A DNA stretch of 64,000 nucleotides from Roseateles sp. DAIF2 (GCF_015624425.1 NZ_CP049919.1:4836001-4900000), one strand, 5' to 3'. Counted from the stretch's first letter, positions 50,931 through 60,310 are shown. Numbers and translations are program-made. The notes: a model not told the origin generated them from the sequence alone.

Positions 50931-51551
50931 ATGAAATTCACCGCTTTTGAGCGCAAGCTGCAGGGGACCGGAGCGAGCCGCCGCCTGCGTGTTTCGGGCA
51001 AGGTGCCCGGCATCGTCTTCGGCGCTGGCGAACCCGCCACCATCGAGCTGGACCACAACGCGCTGTTCCATGCCCTGAAGAAGGAAGCCTTCCACAGCAC
51101 CATCCTCGAGATGGAACTGAACGGCAAGGTCGACCAGGTCCTGCTGCGCGACGTCCAATTCCACCCGTACAAGCCGCAAGTGCTGCACGTGGACTTCCAG
51201 CGCGTCGACGACACCACCAAGATCACCAAGAAGATCCCGCTGCACTTCGTGGGCGAAGAGAACTCGCCGGCCGTCAAGACCGACAAGTGCACCGTCGACC
51301 ATGTGATCACCGTGCTGACGATCACCTGCCTGGCCAAGCAGCTGCCCGAGTTCATCGAGGTGGACCTGAGCGGCCTGACCCTGGGCAACTCGCTGCACAT
51401 CAATGACCTGAAGCTGCCCGCTGGCGTCAAGCCCGTCGTGCACGGCAAGCCGAACCCGGCCGTCGCCACCGCCGTGGCCCCGAAGGCCGAGGAAATCGTC
51501 GTTGCCGCCGCCCCCGTGGACGATGGCAAGAAGAAGAAGGGCAAGAAGTAA
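50931..51551 (+). CDS. rplY: 50S ribosomal protein L25 (long, CTC-type)
   Basis: 206 residues. Binds 5S rRNA. The N-terminal L25 domain ([45 protein letters not shown]) is followed by the TL5/CTC beta domain ([20 protein letters not shown], ...[20 protein letters not shown]) and a Lys-rich tail (GKKKKGKK). A strong Shine-Dalgarno (TTGGAG) lies before the ATG. Adjacent to prs as usual; pth, normally next, is displaced to 59636. A strong terminator follows. Confidence 0.97.
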   Translation: MKFTAFERKLQGTGASRRLRVSGKVPGIVFGAGEPATIELDHNALFHALKKEAFHSTILEMELNGKVDQVLLRDVQFHPYKPQVLHVDFQRVDDTTKITKKIPLHFVGEENSPAVKTDKCTVDHVITVLTITCLAKQLPEFIEVDLSGLTLGNSLHINDLKLPAGVKPVVHGKPNPAVATAVAPKAEEIVVAAAPVDDGKKKKGKK

Positions 51552-51585
51552 GCCCTGCGGCTATCTTCTTTATCCCGCTTCATGC

Positions 51586-51613
51586 AAAGGGCCCTTCGGG
51601 GCCCTTTTTTTTT
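51586..51613 (+). terminator. Terminator after rplY
   Basis: AAAGGGCCC-TTCG-GGGCCCTTTTTTTTT: perfect stem with a UUCG loop and nine T residues, 35 bases after the rplY stop. Confidence 0.95.
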
Positions 51614-51705
51614 CAGATCCGGCCACTTTGCCTTCTGATGAGAGCGCTGCGTAGGACGCAGGAGTGGCGATCCAGGCATCGTCGCCGTGGCACCGCGCAG
51701 GCAGA

Positions 51706-51801
51706 GCCGGGTTGCGGGTCCGCGCGCTTGCGCAGGTCAAGGAGGAGGGCCGCAACGCGGCCCGGGGGACACGGAGCAAGCGCGTGCACCCGCGGCCCGG
51801 C
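51706..51801 (+). repeat. Stem-loop repeat, copy 3
   Basis: Plus-strand copy of the element at 16111 and 16255. The core (AGGTCAAGGAGGAGGGCCGC, AAC, GCGGCCCGGGGGACACGG) is almost identical to copy 1. The 26-nt arms (51706-51731, 51776-51801) pair with 22 Watson-Crick, three G-U and one mismatched position. Compared with copy 1, two adjacent arm pairs changed on both sides (A-U to G-C, A-U to C-G). It occupies the 452-bp gap between rplY and the second RND operon, at the point where the usual gene order breaks. Confidence 0.7.
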
Positions 51802-51867
51802 GAACGCGGACTTGCTCGCGTCGGCCGTAACCGCGCCGGAACTCCCTTCGATGGTGCGCCGCGGCAA

Positions 51868-51894
51868 GACTGCTGCCAAAACTTGTCAGCAGTC
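51868..51894. promoter_or_regulatory. Dyad upstream of the second RND operon
   Basis: GACTGCTG (51868-51875) and its exact complement CAGCAGTC (51887-51894), 11 bp apart, lie 110 bp upstream of the adaptor start. The layout suits a dimeric repressor (TetR-like). No regulator gene is adjacent, so the protein is unknown. Confidence 0.45.
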
Positions 51895-52003
51895 CAAGAC
51901 CCTAGGGGGCACGGGTATTAGGCTGCAGCCCCTACAGTCGCGCCCACTGGCCCGTTGGTCGGCCGTCCCTCGCGCGGCCGGGCGGGTCGCTGGAGGGTTC
52001 CTC

Positions 52004-53224
52004 ATGACCGACAAGAAGCGATTCCAAGACAAGAAGAACAACATGCCGCAGGCCGGCCTGCTGTCGCTGTCCCTGCTGAGCACCGCCGCCCTGCTGGCGG
52101 CCTGCGGCCAGCAAGCGGACCAGCAGCATATGCATGCCGGCGGGCCGCCGCCGGTTTCGGTGGCACCGGTGGTGCAGCGCGATGTGCAGGAGTTCGACGA
52201 GTTCACCGCGCGCCTGGAAGCGCCGGACACCGTCGAGATCCGCGCCCGCGTGGCCGGCACCCTGGACAAGGTCCATTTCAAGGAGGGCCAGCTGGTCAAG
52301 AAGGGCGATCCGCTCTTCACGATCGACCCGCGCCCCTTCGCCGCCGAGGTGGCGCGCGCCGAGGCCCAGGCCGTGGCCGCCCGCACCCAGGCCGAGCTGA
52401 GCGCCAGCGAGCTGGCCCGCGCCCAGAAGCTGGTCCCGATCCAGGGCGTCAGCCAGCAGGAGATCGACCAGCTGCGCGCCGGCGCCCGCAATGCCGAGGC
52501 CAACATCCGCGCCGCCGAGGCCGCGCTGACCCAGGCCAAGCTGAACCTCGAGTTCACCCGCATCACCGCCCCGGTCTCCGGCCGCAGCTCGCGCGCCAAT
52601 GTCACGCCGGGCAATCTGGTCGGCGTCGGCGATCCGGTGCTGACCACCGTGGTCTCCAGCGACAAGGTCTATGCCTATTTCGATGCCAGCGAGGCCACCT
52701 ACCTGAAGCATGCCCGCGCCGCGCGCAACGGCGGGGCTCAGTCGCGCAGCGGCGGCAACAAGGTGCTGCTGGGCCTGGGCAATGAGGAGGGCTATCCGCA
52801 CGAGGGCCAGATGGACTTCGTCGACAACCGCCTGAACCCGGCCACCGCCTCGATCCGCGGCCGCGCGGTGTTCGACAACAAGTCGGGCCTGTTCACGCCG
52901 GGCCTGTTCGCCCGCATCAAGCTGGTCGGCAACGGCAGCAATGCGGCCGTGCTGGTGGCCGAGCGCGCGATCTCCACCGACCAGACCCGCAAGATCGTGC
53001 TGGTGGTCGGCAAGGACAACATCGTGCAGCCGCGCGAGGTAAAGCCCGGTCTGCTGCTGGACGGCATGCGCGTGGTCGAGGGCGTCAAGCCCGGCGAGCT
53101 GGTGATCGTCGACGGCCTGCTGCGCGCCTTCCCCGGCGCGCCGGTGACGCCGCAGCTGCTGAAGGTGGACGCGAAAGGCATGCCGATCCCGGCGGCCCCG
53201 CCCGCCCCGGCCGCCTCCAAGTAA
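52004..53224 (+). CDS. RND efflux periplasmic adaptor, MexE-like
   Basis: 406 residues. Lipoprotein signal (LLSTAALLAAC), then VSVAPVVQRDVQEFDEFTAR, RARVAGTLDKVHFKEGQLVKKGDPL (lipoyl half), a helical hairpin (EVARAEAQAVAARTQAELSASE...), the second lipoyl half (NLEFTRITAPVSGRSSRANVTPGNL) and beta-barrel/membrane-proximal domains. Resembles the MexE/AcrA group rather than the adaptor at 23882. First gene of a tripartite operon; GGAGGG before the ATG at 52004. Confidence 0.93.
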   Translation: MTDKKRFQDKKNNMPQAGLLSLSLLSTAALLAACGQQADQQHMHAGGPPPVSVAPVVQRDVQEFDEFTARLEAPDTVEIRARVAGTLDKVHFKEGQLVKKGDPLFTIDPRPFAAEVARAEAQAVAARTQAELSASELARAQKLVPIQGVSQQEIDQLRAGARNAEANIRAAEAALTQAKLNLEFTRITAPVSGRSSRANVTPGNLVGVGDPVLTTVVSSDKVYAYFDASEATYLKHARAARNGGAQSRSGGNKVLLGLGNEEGYPHEGQMDFVDNRLNPATASIRGRAVFDNKSGLFTPGLFARIKLVGNGSNAAVLVAERAISTDQTRKIVLVVGKDNIVQPREVKPGLLLDGMRVVEGVKPGELVIVDGLLRAFPGAPVTPQLLKVDAKGMPIPAAPPAPAASK

Positions 53225-53245
53225 GTCCAGCGAGGAACCCACCCC

Positions 53246-56200
53246 ATGGACATTTCCCGTTTCTTCATCGACCGGCCGCGCTTCGCGACCGTGCTGTCGA
53301 TCTTCATCTTCCTGGTCGGCCTGCTGTCGATCTTCCAGCTGCCGATCTCGGAATACCCCGAGGTTGCGCCGCCGCAGATCGTCGTGCGCGCCCAGTTCCC
53401 CGGCGCCAATCCGCGCGTGATCTCCGAGACCGTGGCCACGCCGCTGGAGGAACAGATCAACGGCCTGGAGAACCTGCTGTACTTCGACAGCCAGGCCACG
53501 GCCGACGGCGCGATGGCGCTGACGGTCACCTTCAAGGTCGGCACCAGCCCGGAGGCCGCCGAGACCGCGGTGCAGAACCGCATCAACCGCGCGCTGCCGC
53601 GCCTGCCCGAGATCGTGCGCCAGATCGGCGTGACGACCGAGAAGCAGTCGCCCAACCTGACCATGGTGGTGCACCTGGTCAGCCCGGACAACAGCCGCGA
53701 CGCGCTCTACCTGCGCAACTACGGCGCGCTGAACGTGCGCGACCAGCTGCTGCGCGTGCCCGGCATGGGCTCGGTGCAGATGTTCGGCGCCGGCGACTAT
53801 GCGATGCGCATCTGGCTGGACCCGCAGAAGCTGGCCGCACGCAGCATGACCGCCAATGACGTGGTCGGCGCGATCCGCGAGCAGAACGCCCAGGTGGCGG
53901 CCGGCGTCGTCGGCGCCTCGCCCGCGCCCAAGGGCACCGAGTTCCAGCTCTCGGTCAACACCCAGGGCCGCCTGGTCAGCGAGGAGGAGTTCGCCGACAT
54001 CATCGTGCGCACCGAACCCGCCACCGGCGCGCTGGTGCGGGTGCGCGATGTCGGCCGCGTCGAGATGAGCGCCAGCACCTATGCGCTGCGCAGCCTGCTG
54101 AACAACAAGGAGGCGGCCGCCATCGGCGTCTTCCAGGCCCCCAACTCGAACGCGCTGGAGATCTCCCAGACCGTGCGCGAGACGATGGAGCGCCTGAAGG
54201 CCGACTTCCCGCAGGGCGTCAGCTACGACATCGTCTACGACCCGACCCGCTTCGTGCAGACCTCGATCAAGAAGGTCGTGCAGACCCTGATCGAGGCGGT
54301 GCTGCTGGTGGTGATCGTGGTGATCGTGTTCCTGCAGACCTGGCGCGCGTCCATCATCCCGCTGCTGGCGGTGCCGGTCTCGATCGTCGGCACCTTCGCG
54401 GTGATGCTGGCGCTGGGCTTCTCGATCAACACGCTGACCCTGTTCGGCCTGGTGCTGGCGATCGGCATCGTGGTCGACGATGCGATCGTCGTGGTCGAGA
54501 ACGTCGAGCGCAATCTGGAGGACGGGCTGACGCCGCGCGAGGCCACGGTGAAGGCGATGCGCGAGGTCAGCGGACCCATCATCGCGATCGCCCTGGTGCT
54601 GTGCGCGGTGTTCGTGCCCTTGACCTTCGTGCCCGGCCTGACCGGCCTGTTCTACAAGCAGTTCGCCGCCACGATCGCGATCTCCACCGTGATCTCGGCC
54701 TTCAACTCGCTGACCCTGTCGCCCGCCCTCTCGGCCCTGCTGCTGCGCCCGCATGACGCGCCGAAGGACCGGGTGATGAAGCTGATGGACAAGCTGTTCG
54801 GCCGCTTCTTCCACTGGTTCAACTGCTTCTTCCAGCGCCGCAGCGAGGCCTATGGCCGTGGCGTCACCGGCATCCTGCGCCGCAAATCGCTGGCCCTGGT
54901 GGTCTACGCGCTGCTGCTGGGCTTCTCGGCCCTGCTGCTGTGGCGCCTGCCCAGCGGCTTCGTGCCAGCGCCGGACAAGCAGTACCTGATCGGCGTGGCC
55001 CAGTTGCCCGCCGGCGCCAGCCTGGACCGCACCGAGGAGGTGATCCGCCGCATGAGCGACATCGCGCTGAAGGTGCCCGGCATCGTCGACTCGGTGGCCT
55101 TCCCCGGCCTATCCTTTGCCGGCTTCTCGGCCGCGCCCAACGAGGGCATCGTCTTCTTCGGCCTGGCCGACTTCGAGAAGCGCAAGGGCCGCGAGATGTC
55201 CAAGGACGCGATCCTGGCCCAGGTCAACGGCGCGATCCAGGAGATCCAGGGCGCACGCATGTTCGTCGTGCCGCCGCCCGCGGTGGACGGCCTGGGCAAT
55301 GCCGGCGGCTTCAAGGTGCAGGTGCAGGACCGCAGCGGCCAGGGCGAACAGGCCCTGTACGGCGCGGTCTGGGGAACCCTGGGCCAGGTCTACGGCAACC
55401 CCAAGAGCAGCATCGCGACGCCGTTCTCGATGTACGACATCAACGTGCCCCAGCTCTTCGCCGACGTGAACCGCGGCAAGGCCAAGCAGATGGGCGTGGC
55501 GCTGAACGACATCTACGACACCCTGCAGATCAACCTTGGCTCGCTGTATGTCAACGACTTCAGCCGCTTCGGCAAGACCTACCAGGTGATCGTGCAGGCC
55601 GACGCGCCCTTCCGCGCCCATGCCGACGACATCACCGACCTGAAGACCCGCAACGGCCGCGGCGAGATGGTGCCGCTGGGCGCGCTGATGGAGGTCAAGC
55701 CCACCTTCGGCCCGACCCGCGTGACCCGCTACAACGGCTACCCCAGCGCCGACATCAACGGTGCGCCCAACCCGGGCTTCTCCAGCGGCCAGGCCGAGGC
55801 CGAGATGGAAAAGCTGCTGAAGAGCTCGCTGCCGCGCGGCATGGCCTACGAGTGGACCGAGCTGACCTACCAGGACCGCCTGACCCGCGAGGTCCCGTTG
55901 CCCGGCCTGGACATCAAGGTGCCCACCCTGGCCGCGGTGCTGATGCTGTCGGTGATCTTCGTGGTGCTGGTGCTGGCCGCGCAGTACGAGAGCTGGAGCC
56001 TGCCGCTGGCGATCGTGATGATCGTGCCGACCAGCGTCTTCGCCGCCCTGTTCGGCGTCTGGATCTCGCATTTCCCGCCCTTCGGCCAGGCCGGCGACCT
56101 GAACCTGTTCACCCAGGTCGCCCTGGTCGTGCTGGTGGGCCTGGCCTGCAAGAACGCGATCCTGATCGTCGAGTTCGCCAAGGAGCTGGAGGAGCGCGGC

Positions 56201-56542
56201 GAGGCGCTGCATGACGCGATCATCCACGCCTGCCGCCTGCGCCTGCGCCCGATCCTGATGACCTCGATCGCCTTCTGCGCCGGCGTGATCCCGCTGATCC
56301 TCGGCACCGGTGCCGGCAGCGAGATGCGCCGCGCGATGGGCATCGCGGTGTTCTCCGGCATGGTCGGCGTCACGCTGTTCGGCATCTTCCTGACCCCGGT
56401 GTTCTACGCGCTGATGCGCAAGAGCACCGAGGGCAAGCGCGCCCGCGCCGCCGAACTCAAGCGCGAGATCGACGCCTCCGCCCATCCCTTCCATCCCGGC
56501 ATCGACGATGCAGGTCCGCTGCCCGGCAAGGAGGGCGCATGA
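53246..56542 (+). CDS. RND efflux permease, MexF/AcrB type
   Basis: 1098 residues, longer than AcrB at the C-terminus. MDISRFFIDRPRFATVLSIF at the start. Helix 4 carries the canonical IGIVVDDAIVVVENVERN (Asp pair) and helix 10 GLACKNAILIVEFAKEL (Lys), so the proton relay is standard, unlike the pump at 25004. HAE1 family, which exports drugs and aromatic compounds. The last residues overlap the start of the channel gene (ATGATG at 56539). Confidence 0.95.
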   Translation: MDISRFFIDRPRFATVLSIFIFLVGLLSIFQLPISEYPEVAPPQIVVRAQFPGANPRVISETVATPLEEQINGLENLLYFDSQATADGAMALTVTFKVGTSPEAAETAVQNRINRALPRLPEIVRQIGVTTEKQSPNLTMVVHLVSPDNSRDALYLRNYGALNVRDQLLRVPGMGSVQMFGAGDYAMRIWLDPQKLAARSMTANDVVGAIREQNAQVAAGVVGASPAPKGTEFQLSVNTQGRLVSEEEFADIIVRTEPATGALVRVRDVGRVEMSASTYALRSLLNNKEAAAIGVFQAPNSNALEISQTVRETMERLKADFPQGVSYDIVYDPTRFVQTSIKKVVQTLIEAVLLVVIVVIVFLQTWRASIIPLLAVPVSIVGTFAVMLALGFSINTLTLFGLVLAIGIVVDDAIVVVENVERNLEDGLTPREATVKAMREVSGPIIAIALVLCAVFVPLTFVPGLTGLFYKQFAATIAISTVISAFNSLTLSPALSALLLRPHDAPKDRVMKLMDKLFGRFFHWFNCFFQRRSEAYGRGVTGILRRKSLALVVYALLLGFSALLLWRLPSGFVPAPDKQYLIGVAQLPAGASLDRTEEVIRRMSDIALKVPGIVDSVAFPGLSFAGFSAAPNEGIVFFGLADFEKRKGREMSKDAILAQVNGAIQEIQGARMFVVPPPAVDGLGNAGGFKVQVQDRSGQGEQALYGAVWGTLGQVYGNPKSSIATPFSMYDINVPQLFADVNRGKAKQMGVALNDIYDTLQINLGSLYVNDFSRFGKTYQVIVQADAPFRAHADDITDLKTRNGRGEMVPLGALMEVKPTFGPTRVTRYNGYPSADINGAPNPGFSSGQAEAEMEKLLKSSLPRGMAYEWTELTYQDRLTREVPLPGLDIKVPTLAAVLMLSVIFVVLVLAAQYESWSLPLAIVMIVPTSVFAALFGVWISHFPPFGQAGDLNLFTQVALVVLVGLACKNAILIVEFAKELEERGEALHDAIIHACRLRLRPILMTSIAFCAGVIPLILGTGAGSEMRRAMGIAVFSGMVGVTLFGIFLTPVFYALMRKSTEGKRARAAELKREIDASAHPFHPGIDDAGPLPGKEGA

Positions 56543-57939
56543 TGAAAACTACAAAAACCCTGCTCTCCCTGCTGAGCCTGGCGGCGCTGGCCGCCTGCTC
56601 CAGCGGCCCCGAGCTCAAGCGCTACGAGCCCGCGCTGGCGGCCGAGTTCGCCAACAAGCCGCTTGATGCCGCCTCCAGCGGCGAACCGGTGGCGCAGTTC
56701 TGGCGCGGCTTCAATGACGCGCAGCTGGACGCGCTGATCGACAAGGCCCTGGCGGCCAACACCGATCTGCGTATCGCCGCGGCCAATCTGCAGGAGGCCC
56801 GCGCGCTGGCGCGCTTCGCCGACGCGCAGCAGCTGCCCACCGTCGGCGTCAGCGCCGGCGCGGCGCGCATCCGCGCGCAGAACGACCAGGGCCAGGCGCA
56901 GACGCGGCGCGCCTATTCGGCCGGCTTCGACGTGGCCTGGGAGGCCGACCTGTTCGGCCGCCTTTCCGGCGAGCAGCGCGCAAGCGCGGCCGGCGTGCTG
57001 GCCGGCGAGGCCGGGCTGCGCGCGGCGCGCCTGAGCGTCGCGGCCGAGGTGGCGCGCTCCTACTTCGAGCTGCGCGGCCTGCAGGAACAGTTGCGCGTCG
57101 CGCGTGCCTCGCTGGAAACCCAGCAGGCCGCGCTGAAGCTGGTGCTGGGCCGCCAGGAGGCCGGCCGCGGCACCGCCTTCGACAGCGAGCGCGCCCGCTC
57201 GCTGGTGCAGTCCACCGCGGCCAGCGTGCCGGCGCTGGAGGCGGCGCTGCTGCGCAACCGCTACCGCCTGGCGGTGCTGAGCGGCCAGGCACCCACCGCG
57301 CTGGACCGCGAGCTGGCCGAGGTGCGGCCGCTGCCGGGCCTGAAGGCGGTGGCGCTGGAGCAGATCGGCACGCCGCAGGACCTGCTGCGCCGCCGCCCCG
57401 ACGTGCAGGCGGCCGAGCAGGCCGCCGCCGCGGCGGCCGCACGCGCCGGCGTGGCGCGCGCGGACCTGTTCCCGCGCATCACCCTGGGCGGCACCCTGGG
57501 CCAGAACGCCTCCAGCCTGGGCCGGCTGGACGATGGCGCGGCCTATGCCTACAACCTGGGCGCGCAGCTGGTCTGGAACCTGCTGGACTTCGGCCGCATC
57601 AAGGCCCGCATCGCCGCCGCCGATGCGCGCAGCGAGGCCGCCCTGCTCGGCTACGAGCGCACGGTGCTGAACGCGCTGGAGGAGACCGAGGGCGCGCTGG
57701 TCGGCTACACCCACAGCCAGCGGCAGGCACAGGCCCTGTTCGAGGCCGCCGTCTCGGCCGAGAAGGCCGCGGCGATCGCGCGCGAACGCTTCGGTGTCGG
57801 CGTCAGCGACTTCCTCGCGGTGCTGGATGCCGAGCGCGAGCTGCTCTCGGCGCGCGACCGCCTGGCGCAGTCGCAGACCGCGGCCGCCACCTCGCTGGTC
57901 GGCGTCTACAAGGCGCTGGCCGGCGGCTGGGGAGGCTGA
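56539..57939 (+). CDS. RND outer-membrane channel lipoprotein, OprN/NodT-like
   Basis: 466 residues. Lipobox LAALAAC, then FWRGFNDAQLDALIDKALAA, NTDLRIAAANLQEARALARF, DVAWEADLFGRLSGEQRASA and the second half (IKARIAAADARSEAALLGYE) typical of the family. Third gene of the operon. Starts at 56539 or 56542, overlapping the pump stop. It ends 6 bp from the convergent peptidase stop. Confidence 0.93.
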   Translation: MMKTTKTLLSLLSLAALAACSSGPELKRYEPALAAEFANKPLDAASSGEPVAQFWRGFNDAQLDALIDKALAANTDLRIAAANLQEARALARFADAQQLPTVGVSAGAARIRAQNDQGQAQTRRAYSAGFDVAWEADLFGRLSGEQRASAAGVLAGEAGLRAARLSVAAEVARSYFELRGLQEQLRVARASLETQQAALKLVLGRQEAGRGTAFDSERARSLVQSTAASVPALEAALLRNRYRLAVLSGQAPTALDRELAEVRPLPGLKAVALEQIGTPQDLLRRRPDVQAAEQAAAAAAARAGVARADLFPRITLGGTLGQNASSLGRLDDGAAYAYNLGAQLVWNLLDFGRIKARIAAADARSEAALLGYERTVLNALEETEGALVGYTHSQRQAQALFEAAVSAEKAAAIARERFGVGVSDFLAVLDAERELLSARDRLAQSQTAAATSLVGVYKALAGGWGG

Positions 57940-57945
57940 TCCGGC

Positions 57946-59346
57946 TCAGGCCCGCCGCGCCCTGGTGCCGGCGGGCCACCCTTGCCCCAGATCCCAGAAC
58001 AGGCCGGCCATGATGCGCAGGCCCTCGGCCAGCGTGTGGACCGGCAGATGTTCGTCCGGCGCATGCTGGCTGCAGGTCGGCACCGAATGCGGCACCCACA
58101 CCGTGGGCAGGCCCAGCACCTCGGCAAAGCAGTCGTTGGGCAGCGAACCGCCCAGGTTCGGCAGCAGCACCGGCGCCACGCCGGTGCTCTCGCGCAGCGA
58201 GGCCTGCGCCCAGCGCACCCAGGGGCTGTCCGGGTCCAGCCGGGTCGCGTTCATGATCTCGGCCCCGGCCTGGCGCTGCTGCACCCGCTCGAAGCCCTGG
58301 GCATCCAGATGCGCGCGCAGCGCCGGCAGGAAGCTCGCCGGATCGCGGCCGACGACGAAGCGGATCTGCATGTTCGCCAGCGCGCGCGGCGGGATCGCAT
58401 TGACCGGCTTGTCCGGGTTGCCGCATTTGAAGGCCAGCACCTCGATGCTGTTCCAGCCGAATACCCGCTCGGCCGGTGTCAGTCCCGGTTCGCCCCAGTC
58501 GAGGTCGATCCGCGGACCACCCGGCTCGCCGGGCTGAACCTCGGCCAATGCCGCGCGCACGGCCGCAGGCATCGGCGGCGGCCGCAGCGCCTCGACCCGG
58601 ATCACGCCGCGCGCGTCGACGATGCTGTGGATCGCCGCGGCCAGCATGACGCCGGGATTGGCCAGCAGGCCGCCCCAGTTGCCCGAGTGATGCGCGCCCT
58701 CGCGCAAGTCCAGCTCCAGGTCGAAATTCAGCACGCCGCGCGAGCCGAGGAACAGGGTCGGGTGTTGCTGGGCCAGCCGCGGGCCGTCCGAGGCGATGAA
58801 CACATCGGCCGCCAGCCGCTCCCGCTGGCGCTCGCATTGCGCCTTCAGGCCCGGCGAGCCGACCTCCTCGCCCATCTCGAACAGGAACTTGGCGTTGAAG
58901 CCCAGGCGCTGCCCGCCGCGCGCCGCCAGCACCTGGGCCAGGGCCTGCAGGTTCAGGCTGTGCTGGCCCTTGTTGTCGGCCACGCCGCGGCCGTACCAGC
59001 GCTCGTCCTTGGCCTCCAGCACCCAGGGCGAGGCGGCCTTTTTCCACTTGCCCTCGTCGCCCGGCACCACATCGCCATGGCCGTAGCTCAGCAGAGTCGG
59101 CAGGGCCGGGTCCTCGATGCGCTCGGCGAACAGCATCGGCGGCGCGCCGGCGACCGGGTTGTCCCAGAGCTCGCAGGCGAAGCCCATCGCGCGCAGCTCC
59201 GGGATCAGCTCGGCCTCCAGATAGCGCAGCAGCTCGGGCGCGCGCTCGCGCTGTTGGCTCTCGGTCGGGATGGCGACGCGGCGCGCGAGCGTGCGCTGCA
59301 GCGCGGCCAGGTCGGTCTGGGCGAGGAGTTGGCGGCGGTCCATCAC
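57946..59346 (-). CDS. M20-family metallopeptidase (dipeptidase-like)
   Basis: 466 residues. Metal ligands and catalytic residues are recognisable: H90 and D92 in LSYGHGDVVPG, D124 in WYGRGVADNKGQHS, E160/E161 in FLFEMGEEVGSPG, a later Asp in ASDGPRLAQ and a C-terminal His near SQHAPDEHLPV. The lid/dimerisation domain (about 200-310) is present. Cytoplasmic by lack of signal. Likely hydrolyses dipeptides or N-acyl amino acids. It lies between the second RND operon and the palindromic element before pth, so it is probably part of the inserted block. Confidence 0.92.
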   Translation of the reverse strand: MMDRRQLLAQTDLAALQRTLARRVAIPTESQQRERAPELLRYLEAELIPELRAMGFACELWDNPVAGAPPMLFAERIEDPALPTLLSYGHGDVVPGDEGKWKKAASPWVLEAKDERWYGRGVADNKGQHSLNLQALAQVLAARGGQRLGFNAKFLFEMGEEVGSPGLKAQCERQRERLAADVFIASDGPRLAQQHPTLFLGSRGVLNFDLELDLREGAHHSGNWGGLLANPGVMLAAAIHSIVDARGVIRVEALRPPPMPAAVRAALAEVQPGEPGGPRIDLDWGEPGLTPAERVFGWNSIEVLAFKCGNPDKPVNAIPPRALANMQIRFVVGRDPASFLPALRAHLDAQGFERVQQRQAGAEIMNATRLDPDSPWVRWAQASLRESTGVAPVLLPNLGGSLPNDCFAEVLGLPTVWVPHSVPTCSQHAPDEHLPVHTLAEGLRIMAGLFWDLGQGWPAGTRARRA

Positions 59347-59354
59347 TCCATGCT

Positions 59355-59619
59355 AGGGCCTGTTGGCGCTACGGCAATAGGTCGCGAAAGCCCGACACAG
59401 GGGCGAATCTAGGCGCGGCGCGCCGCCCGCACTGACGTGCGGGCCAGCGCGGCAACAACGAGTGGCCCCTGTGTCGGGCTTTCCCGAAGGGTTGTGCGCA
59501 GAGAGGCCGCATGCGTTGTTGCAAAGCCTCGCCGGGTCCCGAACCCGGCTGCGGTTTGCGCCTAGCCTGCGGCCTCTCTGCGCACAACGCGACCCATTGC
59601 CGTAGCGCCAACAGGCCCT
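59355..59619. repeat. 265-bp three-way-junction palindrome
   Basis: Outer arms 59355-59386 and 59588-59619 are complementary over 32 bp with one exception (A-C on plus, which is G-U on minus). Inside are two perfect hairpins: 18 bp (59387-59404 with 59465-59482) and 21 bp (59491-59511 with 59568-59588), each with a smaller 7-bp hairpin in its loop (CCCGCAC/GTGCGGG; GCCGGGT/ACCCGGC). No open frame of interest. It fills the gap between the peptidase and pth. Could be a MITE-like insertion, a nest of repeats or a structured RNA. Confidence 0.75.
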
Positions 59620-59635
59620 GGCGATAATCGCGCCC

Positions 59636-60310
59636 ATGATTCGACTCTTTGTCGGCCTGGGCAACCCGGGCCCCGAATACGAGGACACGCGCCACAACGC
59701 CGGCTTCTGGTGGGTGGACGCGCTGGCCCGCCGCCTCGGCGGCTCCCTGCAGGTGGACCGCAGCTATCACGGCCTGGTCGCGCGCATCAACAACGCGCCC
59801 GGCGCCGCCGGCCCGATCTGGCTGCTGCAGCCGATGACCTATATGAACCTCAGCGGCAAGTCGGTCGCGGCGCTGGCGCGCTTCTTCAAGATCGCGCCGG
59901 AGGAGATCCTGGCCATCCACGACGAGCTGGACATCGACCCCGGCGAGATGAAGTTCAAGCAGGGCGGCGGCAACGGCGGCCACAACGGGCTGAAGGACAT
60001 GCAGGCCCAGCTCGGCTCGCCGAACTTCTGGCGCCTGCGGCTGGGCATCGGCCATCCCGGCGTCAAGGCCGAGGTGGCGGCCTATGTGCTGCGCAAGCCG
60101 CCGCAGGCCGAGCGCGAGAAGATCGAGGACTGCGTCGCCAAGTCGCTGGAGGCCGTCGATCTGATGCTGAAAGGCGAGATGGATCGCGCGATGATGAAGA
60201 TCCACGCCAAGCCGCCGCGGCCCAAGCCGCCAAAGCCGCCCAAGCCTGCTGCAAACGCCGAAGCCGCACCGGAATCCACGCCGCCGCCTACATCGCCATC
60301 GTCATCATGA
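59636..60310 (+). CDS. pth: Peptidyl-tRNA hydrolase
   Basis: 224 residues. Recycles peptidyl-t[23 protein letters not shown] (catalytic His), [44 protein letters not shown] and LGIGHPG are complete. An unusual tail of about 35 residues is rich in Pro, Lys and Ala ([20 protein letters not shown]...). It is separated from prs-rplY by 8 kb, whereas the three are normally adjacent. Stop overlaps the next start (ATGA). Confidence 0.96.
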   Translation: MIRLFVGLGNPGPEYEDTRHNAGFWWVDALARRLGGSLQVDRSYHGLVARINNAPGAAGPIWLLQPMTYMNLSGKSVAALARFFKIAPEEILAIHDELDIDPGEMKFKQGGGNGGHNGLKDMQAQLGSPNFWRLRLGIGHPGVKAEVAAYVLRKPPQAEREKIEDCVAKSLEAVDLMLKGEMDRAMMKIHAKPPRPKPPKPPKPAANAEAAPESTPPPTSPSSS

